A stretch of DNA of 64,000 nt from Impatiens glandulifera (taxonomy: Eukaryota; Streptophyta; Magnoliopsida; Ericales; Balsaminaceae), in contig NC_061869.1 of the NCBI RefSeq assembly GCF_907164915.1, positions 44,141,771 through 44,205,770 on the forward strand, written 5' to 3'. The notes beneath the pieces were generated by a model. That model ran no database searches. It was not told where the DNA came from and worked only from the letters and a program-made list of their open reading frames with translations. Of the stretch, positions 22,331-34,495 are shown one piece after another (position 1 is the first letter of the stretch; each line of letters begins with the position of its first letter). The position numbers were made by a program, and so were the translations under genes.

Positions 22331-23930
22331 ATTTTCAAAACAACCTCTTCCCTTAATGACCTCCTAAAATTTAGGATGCCAGTTGATTTATTTTACTTCA
22401 CTTGATAAAATTGTTTTTAAATTACTAAGATTTTGAATAATTCATCCCTATCAATATCCATTAGTTGGTTTTGTTTCAAGAAACTTTCTAGTTTGGTGCA
22501 ATCTTTCGTAAATTTCATTTCACTAACACTTTTGAATTTTGCATTAAACTTAAAAATCTAAAAAATCATTGTAACATTCAAATTGTTTAAACCAATCCCG
22601 TAATGAAGTAAGAGATTGATCTATAACGTGGAGAAAATGTGTAAATCTAAATTTATCCTTAAATAATTGATATATATTTGCATCATCTCTCACATCTCAT
22701 CAAAAAATTCGGTCCACGAGAAACAATTTTTTAAACAAACACCGAATCTATGCCAATATACGTGTACGTTTTTTTAGCTTCCTCAATCAAATCTTCAAAA
22801 ACATGTTTTTTAATATATTTAAAAGTATAAAATGAGCTCCTACATTTTTGTAATTGCATATTCAATTTTCTTATTGAAATACTTTACTAACACGATTAAC
22901 TTTGTCTATAACTTTGTAATATACACAAAGCTAATTAACTTTGTTAAATACTTTTCTATACACAAAAGTTAATCAAGAACATAATATATTCTAATGCAAA
23001 CAACCTCAAGCCTTCTACCTCCCAATTTGATAATATTTTTTTAATTGATAATTTAATCATAACATTTATAAATTCTACTACATTTTTTTTATTTCTCTAA
23101 CGTTTTGAATATGACTATCCCAATGAGTCGTCAACAAAGACTTAGGACTTTGATGACAAATTCTTCATAAATGTTTTAAGAAAATCTCACTATTGTATTG
23201 ATGTAGAAAACAATGTATAAAATTTTTACAAATATCCAAAAAAAATATTATTTTTTGGTTTAAGGATTTTTTCATATTACATAGAGTAAGGTTTAAACTA
23301 TGACATCCATTAATATAAATTGTTCTAGTATTTAAACTCAATTAACCTTTTTTTACACCTTAATATTTATTTTTCATATTTGAGTCATTTTCATAAACTT
23401 GTTCTCTTACCTCAGTAATGTTGAGTTAAATTTCAATCAAAATATCTTCTAGTCATTTGAAAAGTTAAAGAACCAACGTATCTTCAACATCTATAATTCC
23501 AAGAAAGAACTAATGCATGTTGACAATTGTATCCTCAATATCCACACATCTTATAACAATAGTTAATTGTTCTTAATAACTTATTAAGAGATAAAATCAA
23601 GGATAAAAGAAAAATACTTTTTTTTTAAATCTTCTTGAGGTTTATGGTATGGCCAACATGTGCTTTCAATACTTCTATTTGAGGTTCTTTACGATGAATT
23701 GTTTTTCTTTTAATCTCTTTCGCCAAAAAAATTATAAATTCATTTTAAATTTTGTGGCTAAAATAATGATTATGAATTTTTGTATCTATCATAAGTTGAG
23801 AGTGTTCTTTCATAGTAGGTTCAAATTCTACAAGAATTCAATAAGTTGATAAAATAAAGTCCATTACTATTTTCATAAATCTTCTCATTAGACCCGCAAA
23901 TGGTAAATTATTTCGAGAAAAGATAGTTCA
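22330..23930 (-). pseudogene. Decayed hAT-family transposase (DUF4371 / TTF-type zinc-finger protein class)
   Basis: There is no long ORF, but minus-strand translation in shifting frames gives a recognisable order of conserved pieces. Around 23,920-23,840: LSRNNLPFAG, SNEKIYENSNG. Around 23,560-23,480: VIRCVDIEDTIVNMH, FFLGIIDVEDTLVL. Around 23,440-23,250: NITEVREQVYENDSNMKNKY, GVKKRLIEF, LTLCNM. Around 22,540-22,400: CTKLESFLKQNQLMDIDRDE. These match, in order, the DUF4371 to hAT C-terminal parts of MYM-type/TTF-type zinc-finger hAT proteins as I know them. Many stops and frameshifts make it a fossil. Terminal repeats and target duplication could not be located. Confidence 0.7.
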
Positions 23931-24049
23931 CACTCCTAATTATTAGAGTTAATATCACCTTCCAATAATTGATATATTTCTTGATTAGTTATTTCGTCTT
24001 GACAAATTCTTGTCAATCGTGTTATTTTTTTATATCATATTTTCAATTA

Positions 24050-25300
24050 ATTACATTTTAAAATATTGAGGATGTGTTTTTTTTTTTTTTCTGTAAGCAC
24101 TAAATATCTACACACCAATTTATAACATTAAAATAATTGTTTTGATTTATTTTTGAATAATAAAATCAAAATAATTAGCCACATGGCCAAAATTAAATTA
24201 ATTATTGTGATAACTAAAGCCTAATTAATTAAGAAAATGACCAAAATTAAAAAACAAATGATTTGGGGTAAATGTTATACTTGTTTATCTTTACAATAAT
24301 TTAAAAAAAATTAAGGGATTAAAATAAATAATTTAGGATGAAATGAGGTACCCATTTCATCTCCCAAATTTTTTTATTTAACCCTAAAAATATGGGGAAA
24401 AAATATTGGTAAAATATTTGCAATATTTATTTTAATATTTTTGTATTTAAAAAGATTAAAATTGAAGCCAAAAAGATTAAAGAAAAATCAATTTCAAACA
24501 AAGCCTTAATGTTTTAAAATAAAAATAAAATTATAATTGGGTGTAGCTGAAATCCTAGAGGAAGGCTACGATTGAAAGCCTAAAGGAAGACTACAGCCAA
24601 AACTGCGTCCAACGGATGGACGTTGGAATCTCATCCAAGGCCTAGAAGCGCTCGTGTAGCCCGTTGTAGCCAAAGACGTGCGCATCCGAGAATTAAGTGA
24701 TCTGCTAACACCCGTTAGCCAAATCACTAACGAAATGCCCAAACGCAATAATGCCTTGATGGATCGATGACAGAACGCCAAATGCGTGCAAAAAGACATT
24801 GTTTTGGCCTTTGTCCATCTTTCTCATCACGACGCTGCGAGGATATGTATGAAGATACGTCTTCGATTTTACAAACTTAGAACTCAGCCTATAGTCCACC
24901 TTTTTAGTTGATTTAAAAGTTATTGGCGATTACGATCATAGAAGAATGAGGGTATGACAATTGTAAAAAAATAGAAAATGCATATGCAAATAACATGACT
25001 TAGAGTAAACATCTCATAAGTCTTTTATATACTAGCTTTAAAAACTTCATATTTTACATAGTTCAAAGTTTCAGAGTTCTAGGTTTGTTGGTTAATTATA
25101 CTATCGTTTTCTAACTTTTGTCGTTATACAAAAAGGGTAAAATTAGAGCTCCTTTTCAGGGGAGCGAGTTCGGCTGCAACATGTAGAAGTGACAGATCTC
25201 TCACTCTCTTCTTTGTTTTTTTTACATCGATACTCATCCATGATCTAGTCGAGATAATCCTTTTTATCTTTAGGGATGTCCATCTTGACTGGGTCATTTC
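24050..25300. other. AT-rich DNA with a GC-richer unidentified block at 24,540-24,900
   Basis: The block 24,540-24,900 has coding-like composition and overlapping short ORFs on the minus strand but no motif I recognise. It may be the edge of the retroelement that holds the DUF7745-like sequence to its right. Around 25,130-25,300 the minus strand is low-quality continuation of that pseudogene. Confidence 0.35.
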
Positions 25301-25309
25301 ATAGCTCAA

Positions 25310-26253
25310 GGTAATTTGCGAAGTCGTTGTGTTCGATGGGCCTGTCTATGGCGACTACGCAATCATGACAGGGAGGCATATATTCTTACCCTGATTGCTT
25401 ATAAACTTCGTTGGTTTAGTAAGAAGTGATCTATTCAAGACCTATATACCATTTTCTTAATACCTTACTAAGGTAGAATTTCACATATGGAATCGTTGTC
25501 ATTGACGGGTATTTTTGGCTTTGCACTCCTAATGCGTCGGCATTGAAGGGTGACACTCATCACATTTCTAGGAAGTGGAGAAGGTATACATTCCATCTTT
25601 TCCAATAGCCATATGTAGAGAATTATCAGATCCCCTTTCTTGTTGAGATAGTACGTGAAATATGATTTATTTATACCTAGAAATGTTTCAACTAGGATGA
25701 TTCCAATGGGATCCTTATTTCCTCCTCATAGGTGATAAGCCACTTCCAGTATCTTGGAGGATGGAGGATGGTTGTCTGACGGGGCGAGGAGAAAGTGAGC
25801 CATCATGATTGTTATGATAAGTAGGGAGGTACTGAAGTTTAGTGGAATTTCTCTAGTCTAAGTGGCAAGGTTTACCCAGCGTGGAAGATTCAGGTATGTT
25901 CTTGTCAGGATCTTGTCCACTATGGTCTTCGTATACGCAAATTCTTCGTGGATTAGGCGTCAGAGGGACATGGACTTAATGTAAGGTTTGATGCTTATGA
26001 TGTACTTGTTATCGATCATCATGATGGATTTTAATTCTTCAATGGTTGGATAGATCTGATGATCTCCTAACATGAAGGTCATATGCATTGGATCCCATTT
26101 TTGTTGCATCTCCATCATGAAGTTATGATGGATTCGAAAGTGAGTGTATTTGAGAGTGGTACTTAACCATAGACTCGGTAGTACCATTATATTTCGTGGA
26201 AATTGTGGCTCTAGAAGAATAGATCTTCGTTTTCTAGAAGAGACATACTGCAA
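25310..26253 (-). pseudogene. DUF7745-like (plant mobile-domain type) gene remnant
   Basis: The minus-strand ORF from 26,253 begins MQYVSSRKRRSILLEPQFPR and contains KWDPMHMTFMLGDHQIYPTI, which resembles the conserved segment of the plant DUF7745 family (W-DP-x-x-x-F-FGD-x-x-PTLEE). After a stop at about 25,960 the same strand continues with ILTRTYLNLPRWVNLAT, EIPLNFSTSLLIITIMMAHF, ILEVAYHL, KDPIGIILVETFLGIN and GDLIILYIWLLEKM, an order I expect for that family. Several stops and frameshifts interrupt it. The domain is usually found in repeat-rich, transposon-associated plant genes of unknown function. No flanking LTRs were recognised. Confidence 0.6.
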
Positions 26254-29200
26254 TGTATAATCAATTTGATAAACATGTCGTTTGATTTTGATAAATCAAT
26301 ATTCTTAAAGATGTTTAATAATTTTAAAAGATTTTTGAAATACCTGGAAGCTTTAGAAATTAATCATGTAAAAATAGTTAATTTTATTCAAATTTTAATA
26401 ATCTGGGGACCATATAATAATTTGATTAAAACATGGTTTTAAATTAATAAAACATAACTAATTTAAAAGATTATCTATTTGAAAATAGAGTCGACAAATA
26501 ATTTTAGAAAAATCAGTAAAAGTTACGTGTATAAACGTATTTTATACTAGAGTTTTTATAAGGGGTTTGTTTAAGCTCAAGAAAGAGCTTTCGCGTTATG
26601 TCATCCGCTCCCGACAAAGAACGGTTTTATTTTTTAAGTAAAAGTCTTTCTATTACAAGATTTATTTATAATGTTTTATTTTCTTTAATTAGTAGTCCGG
26701 AGTCTTAAACAAGGATAGATTTAGACTACGTAAATATCTATACAAAATTATTTAGAAGGGCGTATATGCGATTGCGTTGATATAAGATTAAGTATAATAT
26801 CTAAAAAGTATTAGAAAAGTGTCAAAGTTTAAAAATAAATTTCAAACGGGGTCTTAACCAAAATATTTATTTGGGAAATATCCCAAAAATATTTAAATAT
26901 AATTTTCTGGCCTTTCGGGATTATTTGAAAAAGGACTTGGGTTCCAAAATTACCAAAATTATTTTAGATTTTGAAAAGTGGAACCAAATAGGCCTTAAGA
27001 CCAAAGTCCTTGGGTTTAGGTCTAGTTATACTGATCTGAGCTCGGACGGGCTTGGTCTAGACTGGGGTAGTCTGGATCAGGGCTCGGGTGCGTGGTTCCA
27101 TGTATTTGGAGGGCTCGATCCTGGGTTCGGGAGGCTCGGTCTCGAACTTGGACTGCTTGTTCTTAAGTTTGGGAGGCTTGGTCCCAAGCTAAGTTTACCT
27201 GAATAGTTCTTCGATCTAAGGTTAAAGGGTCATCAGTCCTAGGCTAAAAGAGAACTTGGTCCTAGGTTAGAAATATCAATCCTAGTCTAAAGGGAATGCT
27301 CGACCCTCGGTTAGAAAACTTGGTCAGATTTCTCGGTCCTAGGCTAAAAGGAACGAATGACCCTAGGTTAGAAAACTCAGTCGGATTTATTAGTCCTAGG
27401 CTAAGAGCACCGGTCCTTGGGTTTGGTCATAACTCAAGAACATCATTCCTTGCTCTCGGTCCTGACTCAATAACATCGGTCATTGGTTTCAGATCTATGT
27501 TAGTTTACTAGGTTAGTTTACTTGGTCAATTTTCTCGGTCCTGGCTAAGATCCTCGGTCCTTGTTCTCGGTCCCAAGCTAAGAACCTCAACCTTTTTCGT
27601 TGGTCTAAGACAATCGAGTTTTCTTGAATTGGTCAAAAATTGTAGGTGCCATATCTTTTGATACATATAATATTTTCTGTTACTTACAAATGACTCTATG
27701 ATTGTGGGATTAAAATTCCTAACCCTAATCTCGATCATTCGATCTCGACAAAGATCAATTTATCAAAACCGTTTTTAGTGCAAAATTTGAGATTTTTGAA
27801 TTAGGCCATCTCATGGCCTAATTATTGTTTCAACAACTTTGAAATGATGAACATAGTCGAAAACAACCAAACAAGAACACAATAGTAGCTTTGTAACAAC
27901 TTTTGAAATTGCAATTGACATTCATTTTAAAAAAATTCAGTTGGATCAAACATGATCAGGATGTTGATATAATGATTTAGAAATCATCCTAACATGTTTA
28001 CAAACATGATGGGCAACTATTTGAATAAAAATTCAAGCTAAAAAAGCTAGCTTTCAAACCAAATTTAAAAAACATCTGATTAAAAAAAACAAATTTTTAA
28101 ACCAATTTTTTTGTTTTAGTTTGATTTGATCAAATCTCTTTCAACATAAAGTTTCTAAATCATGTAGGGAATGATTCAAAGAAAACACAAAATTGAGCCC
28201 TGGAAATGATCAACCCGATCAAACTTGAAAATATCAATTTTCAATCAAAATTTGAATTATAGTGGATTTGGAAGCTTACCAACAATTGGAAAACACTTCA
28301 ATGATGTGTATGAATCTTTCCAAAAGTCTGGACTAAAGCTTGGATCGTCGGAGTAAATTTCAAAAAAATCTAGTTCGCCAAAGTTCTTTGATTCATTGAT
28401 TTAGAATGTAATCTGTGATTATTGTTTGATGGCCATCGAAGATCTATCCTTTGAATTTTATTTTGTCTTCGGCAGCCTAGATAGGATGTAGGTTTCAATT
28501 CAAACTATAAGGGAATTAAAGGCGAGGTGAAGACATTTACGAGAGTGAATAAATGGAAGGTGAAGACCGACTCTAGGCGAAGATAGGGTTTCTAGAAGAA
28601 ACGTCGGGGTCGATCGCGTTTTCGGCGATCCCCTGCATCGACGAAGAAGACAAGTAAAATGATGTCGTTTCATTTAACCAAAACGTGGTGTTTCAGCGTT
28701 CCGTCCGCGTCTGGGCGTTTTCGGTTAACGAGATTAACGTCTTGTTAGTAATTATCTTGTGGCCCCGGGCGTGTGCGTGCTTGGTTACAACCGGTTGTGT
28801 GGCACCTTTTTGGGCGCTAGATGAAAATTCAGCACTAATCGGATGGTCCTGAATCTCGCTGTAATAATTAAACATAATTTCGGATACAAATGATTACCGA
28901 ATTATATTTTTAATAAAAGGGTTATTTAAAATTTAATATTTAATCCATTCTTTCATTTTTCTTCACCAAAAATTTTATTTTATTTTTTTGAAATTATAAT
29001 AAAAATTATATTCATTATTTATATATTTGGGTATTTTGGAGTATTTATCTAATTGTTTAAAGCCATAAATTATACATAATTTATGTTTAAAATCATAATT
29101 AAAATTTTCAATTTTGGTACAAAAAAATATAATATTTTAACCTCGAATTATGTTTGGATAATATATTAACATTTTTTTATCTCTTTCAATATTATATATA

Positions 29201-30182
29201 ATATATTCATTATTACATCCCTAATATTTACTTTTATTTAATATATTAATATATTTTTATCTCTATAATATTATATATAATATATTAGTTATTATATCCC
29301 TAATATTTATTTTTATTTTATATAATTTATTAACCTTTATTTATCTTTTTCATTATTATTTATAATAAACTTTTATTATATATATAATATATTAACCTTT
29401 CTTATCTCTTTCAATATTATATATAATATATTAATTAATATATCCTTAATATTTTGTCGACTTTTTTTATACTTATTCAACTCTATCTTATATAAACATA
29501 AATTCTTTTAATACTAATACATGAAGAAAGCATAAAGAAAGGCAAGAAGAACACAAACATACCGATGTTAACCAAAAAAATAGTTGTTTCCTTCTTTTTT
29601 TGTCGCCAGATTTAATTAAATAAAAAAGAAATAAAAATTATCTAAAAGCAAAAATAATAACTATAAAAGAAGTTAAAATAAATTCTAATTACCTATAAGC
29701 TTTTGTGAATTAATAAGATGTAAAGACTGAATAAAGAAGAAAAAAAATAAGAGATAAAAAGTAAAAAAAATTACTAAAACTGAATAAGAAGTGATAAAAA
29801 CTAAAGAAGAATAGATAAGAGTGATTAAAGAAGAAAAATAACTAAAGAAGAAGAGATGAGAGTGGTTGAAGAAGAAGAATAACTAAAGAAGAAGAGATAA
29901 GAGTGATTGAAGATGAAGAATAACTAAAGAAGAATAGATAAGATTGATTGAAGAAGAATAACTGAAGAAGAAAAAGAAGAGTAACTGACGAAAAAGAAGA
30001 TATGATGATGAAGAATAAGAGATGAAGAGTCACAGTATAATATTATGAATGAACAATATATTAGGAATTAGGATTTTACTTTTAAGGGTTAATAGGCGTT
30101 CATATGGGCTTTGAAGAGAGGGAGGGAATGAAAAAATATTGTTTAAAATTTTAACATTAAATGAATAAAATACATTTATATA
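26254..30182. other. Repeat-derived DNA without intact genes
   Basis: It is AT-rich to about 27,000. A degenerate GGTCCTAGGCTAAAAG / GGTCCTAGGTTAGAAA minirepeat occupies about 27,030-27,620 and gives spurious ORFs. The part from 27,900 to 28,900 looks like LTR or leader of an old retroelement (GC-richer at 28,560-28,870) but has no boundary I can define. AT-rich repeats of about 95 bp, with the phrase TCTCTTTCAATATTATATAT, lie at 29,160-29,460. Confidence 0.45.
29740..30045. repeat. Purine-rich minisatellite, about 41-bp period
   Basis: A GAAGAAGAATAACTAAAGAA core followed by GAGATAAGAGTGATTGAAG-like text repeats about four to five times with small indels. The complementary strand yields a Ser/Leu/Phe-rich spurious ORF. 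Confidence 0.65.
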
Positions 30183-30365
30183 TTGTGAGGCTCGAAAAAA
30201 CTCGAAAAGTCATCGAGCAAGTTTTATATGACCTCGAGTTCGATTCGAATAATAAACGATTCAGCTCAAGCTTGGATCGAACTCGGTCAAAGTCAAGCGC
30301 AATTCGAGCTTTGACTGAGCAGCATGCGAGCGACTCATAAGCAGCTTGACTCATTTGCAGTCCTA
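30183..30365 (-). mobile_element. hAT end fragment (TAGG-TGCAAATGAG type)
   Basis: Read on the minus strand from 30,365 the sequence begins TAGGACTGCAAATGAGTCAA and continues with GAGCTCGAG-like repeats such as CGAGTTCGATCC. This is the typical end of a widespread plant hAT group with ends like TAGGGxTGCAAACGAG. The second end was not identified. The copia sequence starts directly beside it. Confidence 0.5.
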
Positions 30366-33300
30366 GGTACAACACGTCAGCTTCTTAGAAGAATCTGACT
30401 GGTATTTGGACAGTGGATGTTCCAGACACATGACCGGAGATAGACGGCTACTAACCGAAGTGACGAAGTGCTCAGGGCCTAAGATCACTTTTGGTGATAA
30501 CAACAAGGTTAAGACCATGGATAAGGGTAAGATTATACATGGTAACATCACCATCAACGACGTACTACTTGTTGAGAACCTGTGTTATAACCTAATTATC
30601 ATAAGTCAATTATGTGATAATGGATATATTGTTGATTTTCAAACGCATGCATGTCTAGTTAAGGATCAATAGGGTAACACCCTACTGACCAGAAGAATAG
30701 TAGGAAACTCTTATAAAATGAACTGGAAAAATAAGATATATATAATCCTGTATACATGATAGACAAAAATGATCAAAATTGGCTATGGCATAAGAAATTA
30801 AATCACCTTAATTTTAAAACTATTAACAATACTTGTTCACATGATTTAGTTTCTAGTTTACCTAAATTAAATTTTTTAAAAGACAAGGTCTGTCCTGCTT
30901 GCCAGTTGGGCAAACAAGTCAGATCAACTTTAAAAGTAAAGGGAAATGTCAATCCAACCGATGTCTGGAACTATTGCACATGGACCTCTTCGGTCCAATT
31001 CCAATAAATAGCTTGGGAGGAATGAAATTCTCTCTAGTCAATATTGATGATTTTTCAAGATTTACTTGGGGTTATATTTTTACCTTCTAAGGATCAGACG
31101 GTTGAGAATTTAATTAAGATCCTTAGAAGGCTTTCAAACGAAAAGTATTTAAGCATCATCAAAATTATAAGTGACCAGGGAATTTAATTTATCAACAAAC
31201 GCCAATCTTGTTATCTCGAGGAGTCTGGTATTAGACACGAGTTGTCTAGTGCTAGAACTCCACAGCAAAACGGTATTGTTGAGAAGAGAGTCAGAACGTT
31301 GAAGGAAGCGGTGAGATCTATGATAGCCAACTCATGTGTTTCTCAGAAGCGATGGGAAGAAGCCATAAACACAGCTTGATATACACAACACAGATCAATG
31401 ATTAAAAACGGTTTAATAAAACACCTTCCGAAATGTTTTTGGAAGAACTCTTAAAGTTTTATATTTTATGATTTTTGGATGTAAATGTTTTATTCATAAC
31501 AATGGGAAAAATCATTTGACTGCTTTTGATGTTAAAGCAGCTGGAATCATGATAGGCTAATCCTCGGTTAGTAAAGCTTATAGAGTGTTTTATAATCGAA
31601 CACTAACTGTTGAAGAATCCTATTATGTTGTTTGTGATGAATCTGTTGAAAATAATTCTAACGAATTCAATGAAATTTCTAACAAATTAGAAGCGACAAC
31701 TCTTGAATCTGATAGTGATGATGTAGATCCGATCAACAAGATATACTCGTTTGATCAGATGGCTGATCTGGTTGATATTCAATCAAATATCTAAACTACA
31801 AGTCAGTAGATGGCTGACAATTCGGACGTCTTGGGGTTGTCAGACCAAACGTCTGATCCATTAGGACCAAGCTTCAAATGGAACAGAAATCATCAACCTA
31901 AATTAATAATTGGTAATCTTAATGCTCCTCTTAGGACCAGACACCAATTATTGGATGAAATGGAAAATTCCGCCTTTATTTCTCAAATTGAGCCAAAGAA
32001 GATCAATGAAGAACTGCTTGATCCAGATTGGATCAATACCATACAAGAGGAGTTGAATCAATTTGAAAGAAATAAAGTGTGGCATTTAACTCTAAGACCG
32101 ATTGATCAATCGGTTAATTGGACCAGATGAGTTTTTCGAAAATTTTTTAGTGAAGATGGCTTGGTTTTGAGAAACAAAACGCAATTGGTATCTCAAGGTT
32201 ATAGACAGGAGGAAGGAATTGACTTTGAGGAATCATTCGCCCATATTGCTAGACTTGAAGCAATTAAAATCTTCCTAGTTTATGCATCTTTTAAGAATTT
32301 TAAAGTTTATCAAATGGATGTGAAAAGTGCATTTTTAAATTGAATTTTAAATGAGGATATGTATGTTGAACAACCTCCTAGCTTTCAAGATCACTCTTTG
32401 CCTAATCATGTTTTTAAACTTGAAAAAGCTTTATACGGTCTTAAACAAGCTTCTAGAGCTTGCTATGACACTTTAACAAAGTTTTTATTTGATCATTATT
32501 TTATTATTGGCACAGTAGAAAAAACTTTGTTTAGATTTGTTAAAGATTCTCATATTTTGTTTGGTCAAATCTATATTGATGATATCATATTTGGGTCAAC
32601 TAACCCCAAACTATGTGAGAAATTCTCTAAGTTGATGCACGAAAAATTCGAGATGAGCATGATGGGAGAATTAACATTTTTCCTTGGTCTTCAAGTTCGT
32701 CAACTTGAAGATGGCATATTCATCAACTAGACCAAGTACACTAGGGAGTTTCTAAAGAAGTTTGGAATGGAAAATTGCTCTATTGCAGCTACTCTAATGA
32801 ACTCTTTCAGCAAGCTCGACAAGGATGAGGATGGTCATAGTGTAAACATTACTGCTTACAGAGGGATTATCGGTTTTCTACTCTACCTAACTTCTAGTCG
32901 GCCATACATCCTATTTATTGTCGGTGTTTGTTGAAGATTTCAAACTAACCCTAAAGAATCTCACTATATTGCTGCTAAGCGTATCTTGAAATATTTAAAG
33001 GGAACTTAAAATGTGGGACTGTGATATGCGAAGGATTCTAGTTTCAATTTAATTAGCTATTATGATGTAGATTATGCATGCTACAAGATTGATCGGAAGA
33101 GCACCAGTGGAACTTTCCAGTTCCTTGGTGATCGTCTAATTTCTTAGTTCAAAAAGAAGTAGACGTTCGTTGTCACGTCTACAGCAGAGACCGGGTACCT
33201 TGTTGTACGTAGCTGATACTCTCAACTCTTGTGGTTTCAACAACAGCTGAGGGACTACGACATTAAGGTGGACGAGTCACCGATTTTCTACGACAACACT

Positions 33301-33540
33301 AGTGTCATAGCGATCACATATAACCCGGTGTTGTACTCTCGGACGAAGCATATCGACATCCGACACCATATCATCCGGAAGCATGTCAGTTAGAATCATA
33401 TTCGTCTAGAATATGTCCCAACAGATCAGCAAGTACTAGATGTGTTCATAAAGGCACTCTTTGAGACTAAGTTTTCTTATTTTAGAAATGTTTTGGGTCT
33501 TGTAGACCGAAATTAATTTAATTTAATTAAAACATGCAAA
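30366..33540 (+). pseudogene. Ty1/copia pol pseudogene (protease, integrase, RT, RNase H), gag missing
   Basis: Translation in shifting frames gives the copia order. Protease: WYLDSGCSRHMTGD near 30,395. GAG-pre-integrase: LWHKKLNHLNF and the CPACQLGKQ motif near 30,890. Integrase start: LLHMDLFGPIPI near 30,970, then VEKRVRTLKEAVRSM-like text. RT: AFLN near 32,330, KLEKALYGLKQASRACYDTL near 32,420, catalytic YIDDIIFGST near 32,575. RNase H: YACYKIDRKSTSGTFQFLGD near 33,080, ending with SRTKHIDIRHH near 33,340. At least ten stops or frameshifts occur. The gag region is absent, and sequence begins abruptly after the hAT fragment at 30,365. The DSGCSRHMTGD type and later repeats suggest a Sirevirus-like or related lineage, which is a tentative assignment. 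Confidence 0.88.
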
Positions 33541-33544
33541 AATT

Positions 33545-34490
33545 GAAGGGGGAATCTGTTGATTAAAGTGGCTGGACAGACGTGTATAGACAGAGGTCTC
33601 AATCGGACTAATTAAATCAGTCGTCTAAAGATATCATGTATCAGACGTGTAATGCCTAAAACAACTTGTAGTTTAAGCGTGGTTAGATATCTATAGACGC
33701 GCGTGATTAGACGTCGTCCGAACAGATGCATGTTATATGTCTGTAGACGTGCGTATTTAGACGTCGTCCGAACAGATGCATGTTAGACGTCTGTAGACGT
33801 GTGTGTTTAGATTTCATCCTAATAGATGCATATTAAACGTTTGTAGACGTGCGTGTTTAGATGTCGTCCGAACAGATACACGTTAGACGTCTATATATGT
33901 GCGTGATTAGACGTCGTCCGAAGAGTTGCATGTTAGACATCTGTAGACGAGCGTGATTAGTATTCATCCGAACAAGACGTCTACCCAGCTTAGATGCAAG
34001 GCATGCGGATGGCATAAACGACATTTAACTATGTGCATACTTAGACATTTCATCTTCGGACGAGTGGGACAGTTGTCTATTGTCTAATGAGCTGTCAATG
34101 TACTTCTCCCGCACAAAAAATAAGCAGTCACATTTTTAAATGTTGAATAACATGAAGACGTGTGTATCAATGTTAAATGGTTAATTAATGCACGTCTAAT
34201 GGTTAATGAATGCACGTCTTTTAATTAATGATAGCTTTTATGATGGTTTTTAAATGACGTCTTTTTGAATAATGACTCTTCTTGGGAAAACATTTTTAAT
34301 TAAATGACGGTTTAATTTTTAATGATATCTTTTGGACATGTGATTGTTCAAATTCTACATAAGGATGCCTTACACACCAAAAGGATTTTCACGCTTTCTT
34401 TGAGATTTCTAAAAACCATAGAATCCTTTATGCTCTTCCTTCTCTCTAAAGGAAACCCTAATCTTCTTCGTCTATATTCTTCTTCAAATT
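33545..34490 (+). mobile_element. Copia polypurine tract and LTR start with tandem repeats
   Basis: After the last pol text, TTGAAGGGGGAATC forms a polypurine tract followed at 33557 by TGTTGATTAAAGTGGC, the expected start of the 3' LTR. A 50-bp tandem repeat (TTAGACGTCGTCCGAACAGA as core, at 33711, 33761, 33811, 33861, 33911 and 33961) fills 33,686-33,990. The text near 34,370-34,490 (CTCTCTAAAGGAAACCCTAA) looks like a transcribed leader. The LTR end is not defined because no 5' partner survives in the window. Confidence 0.65.
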
Positions 34491-34495
34491 ATGAG

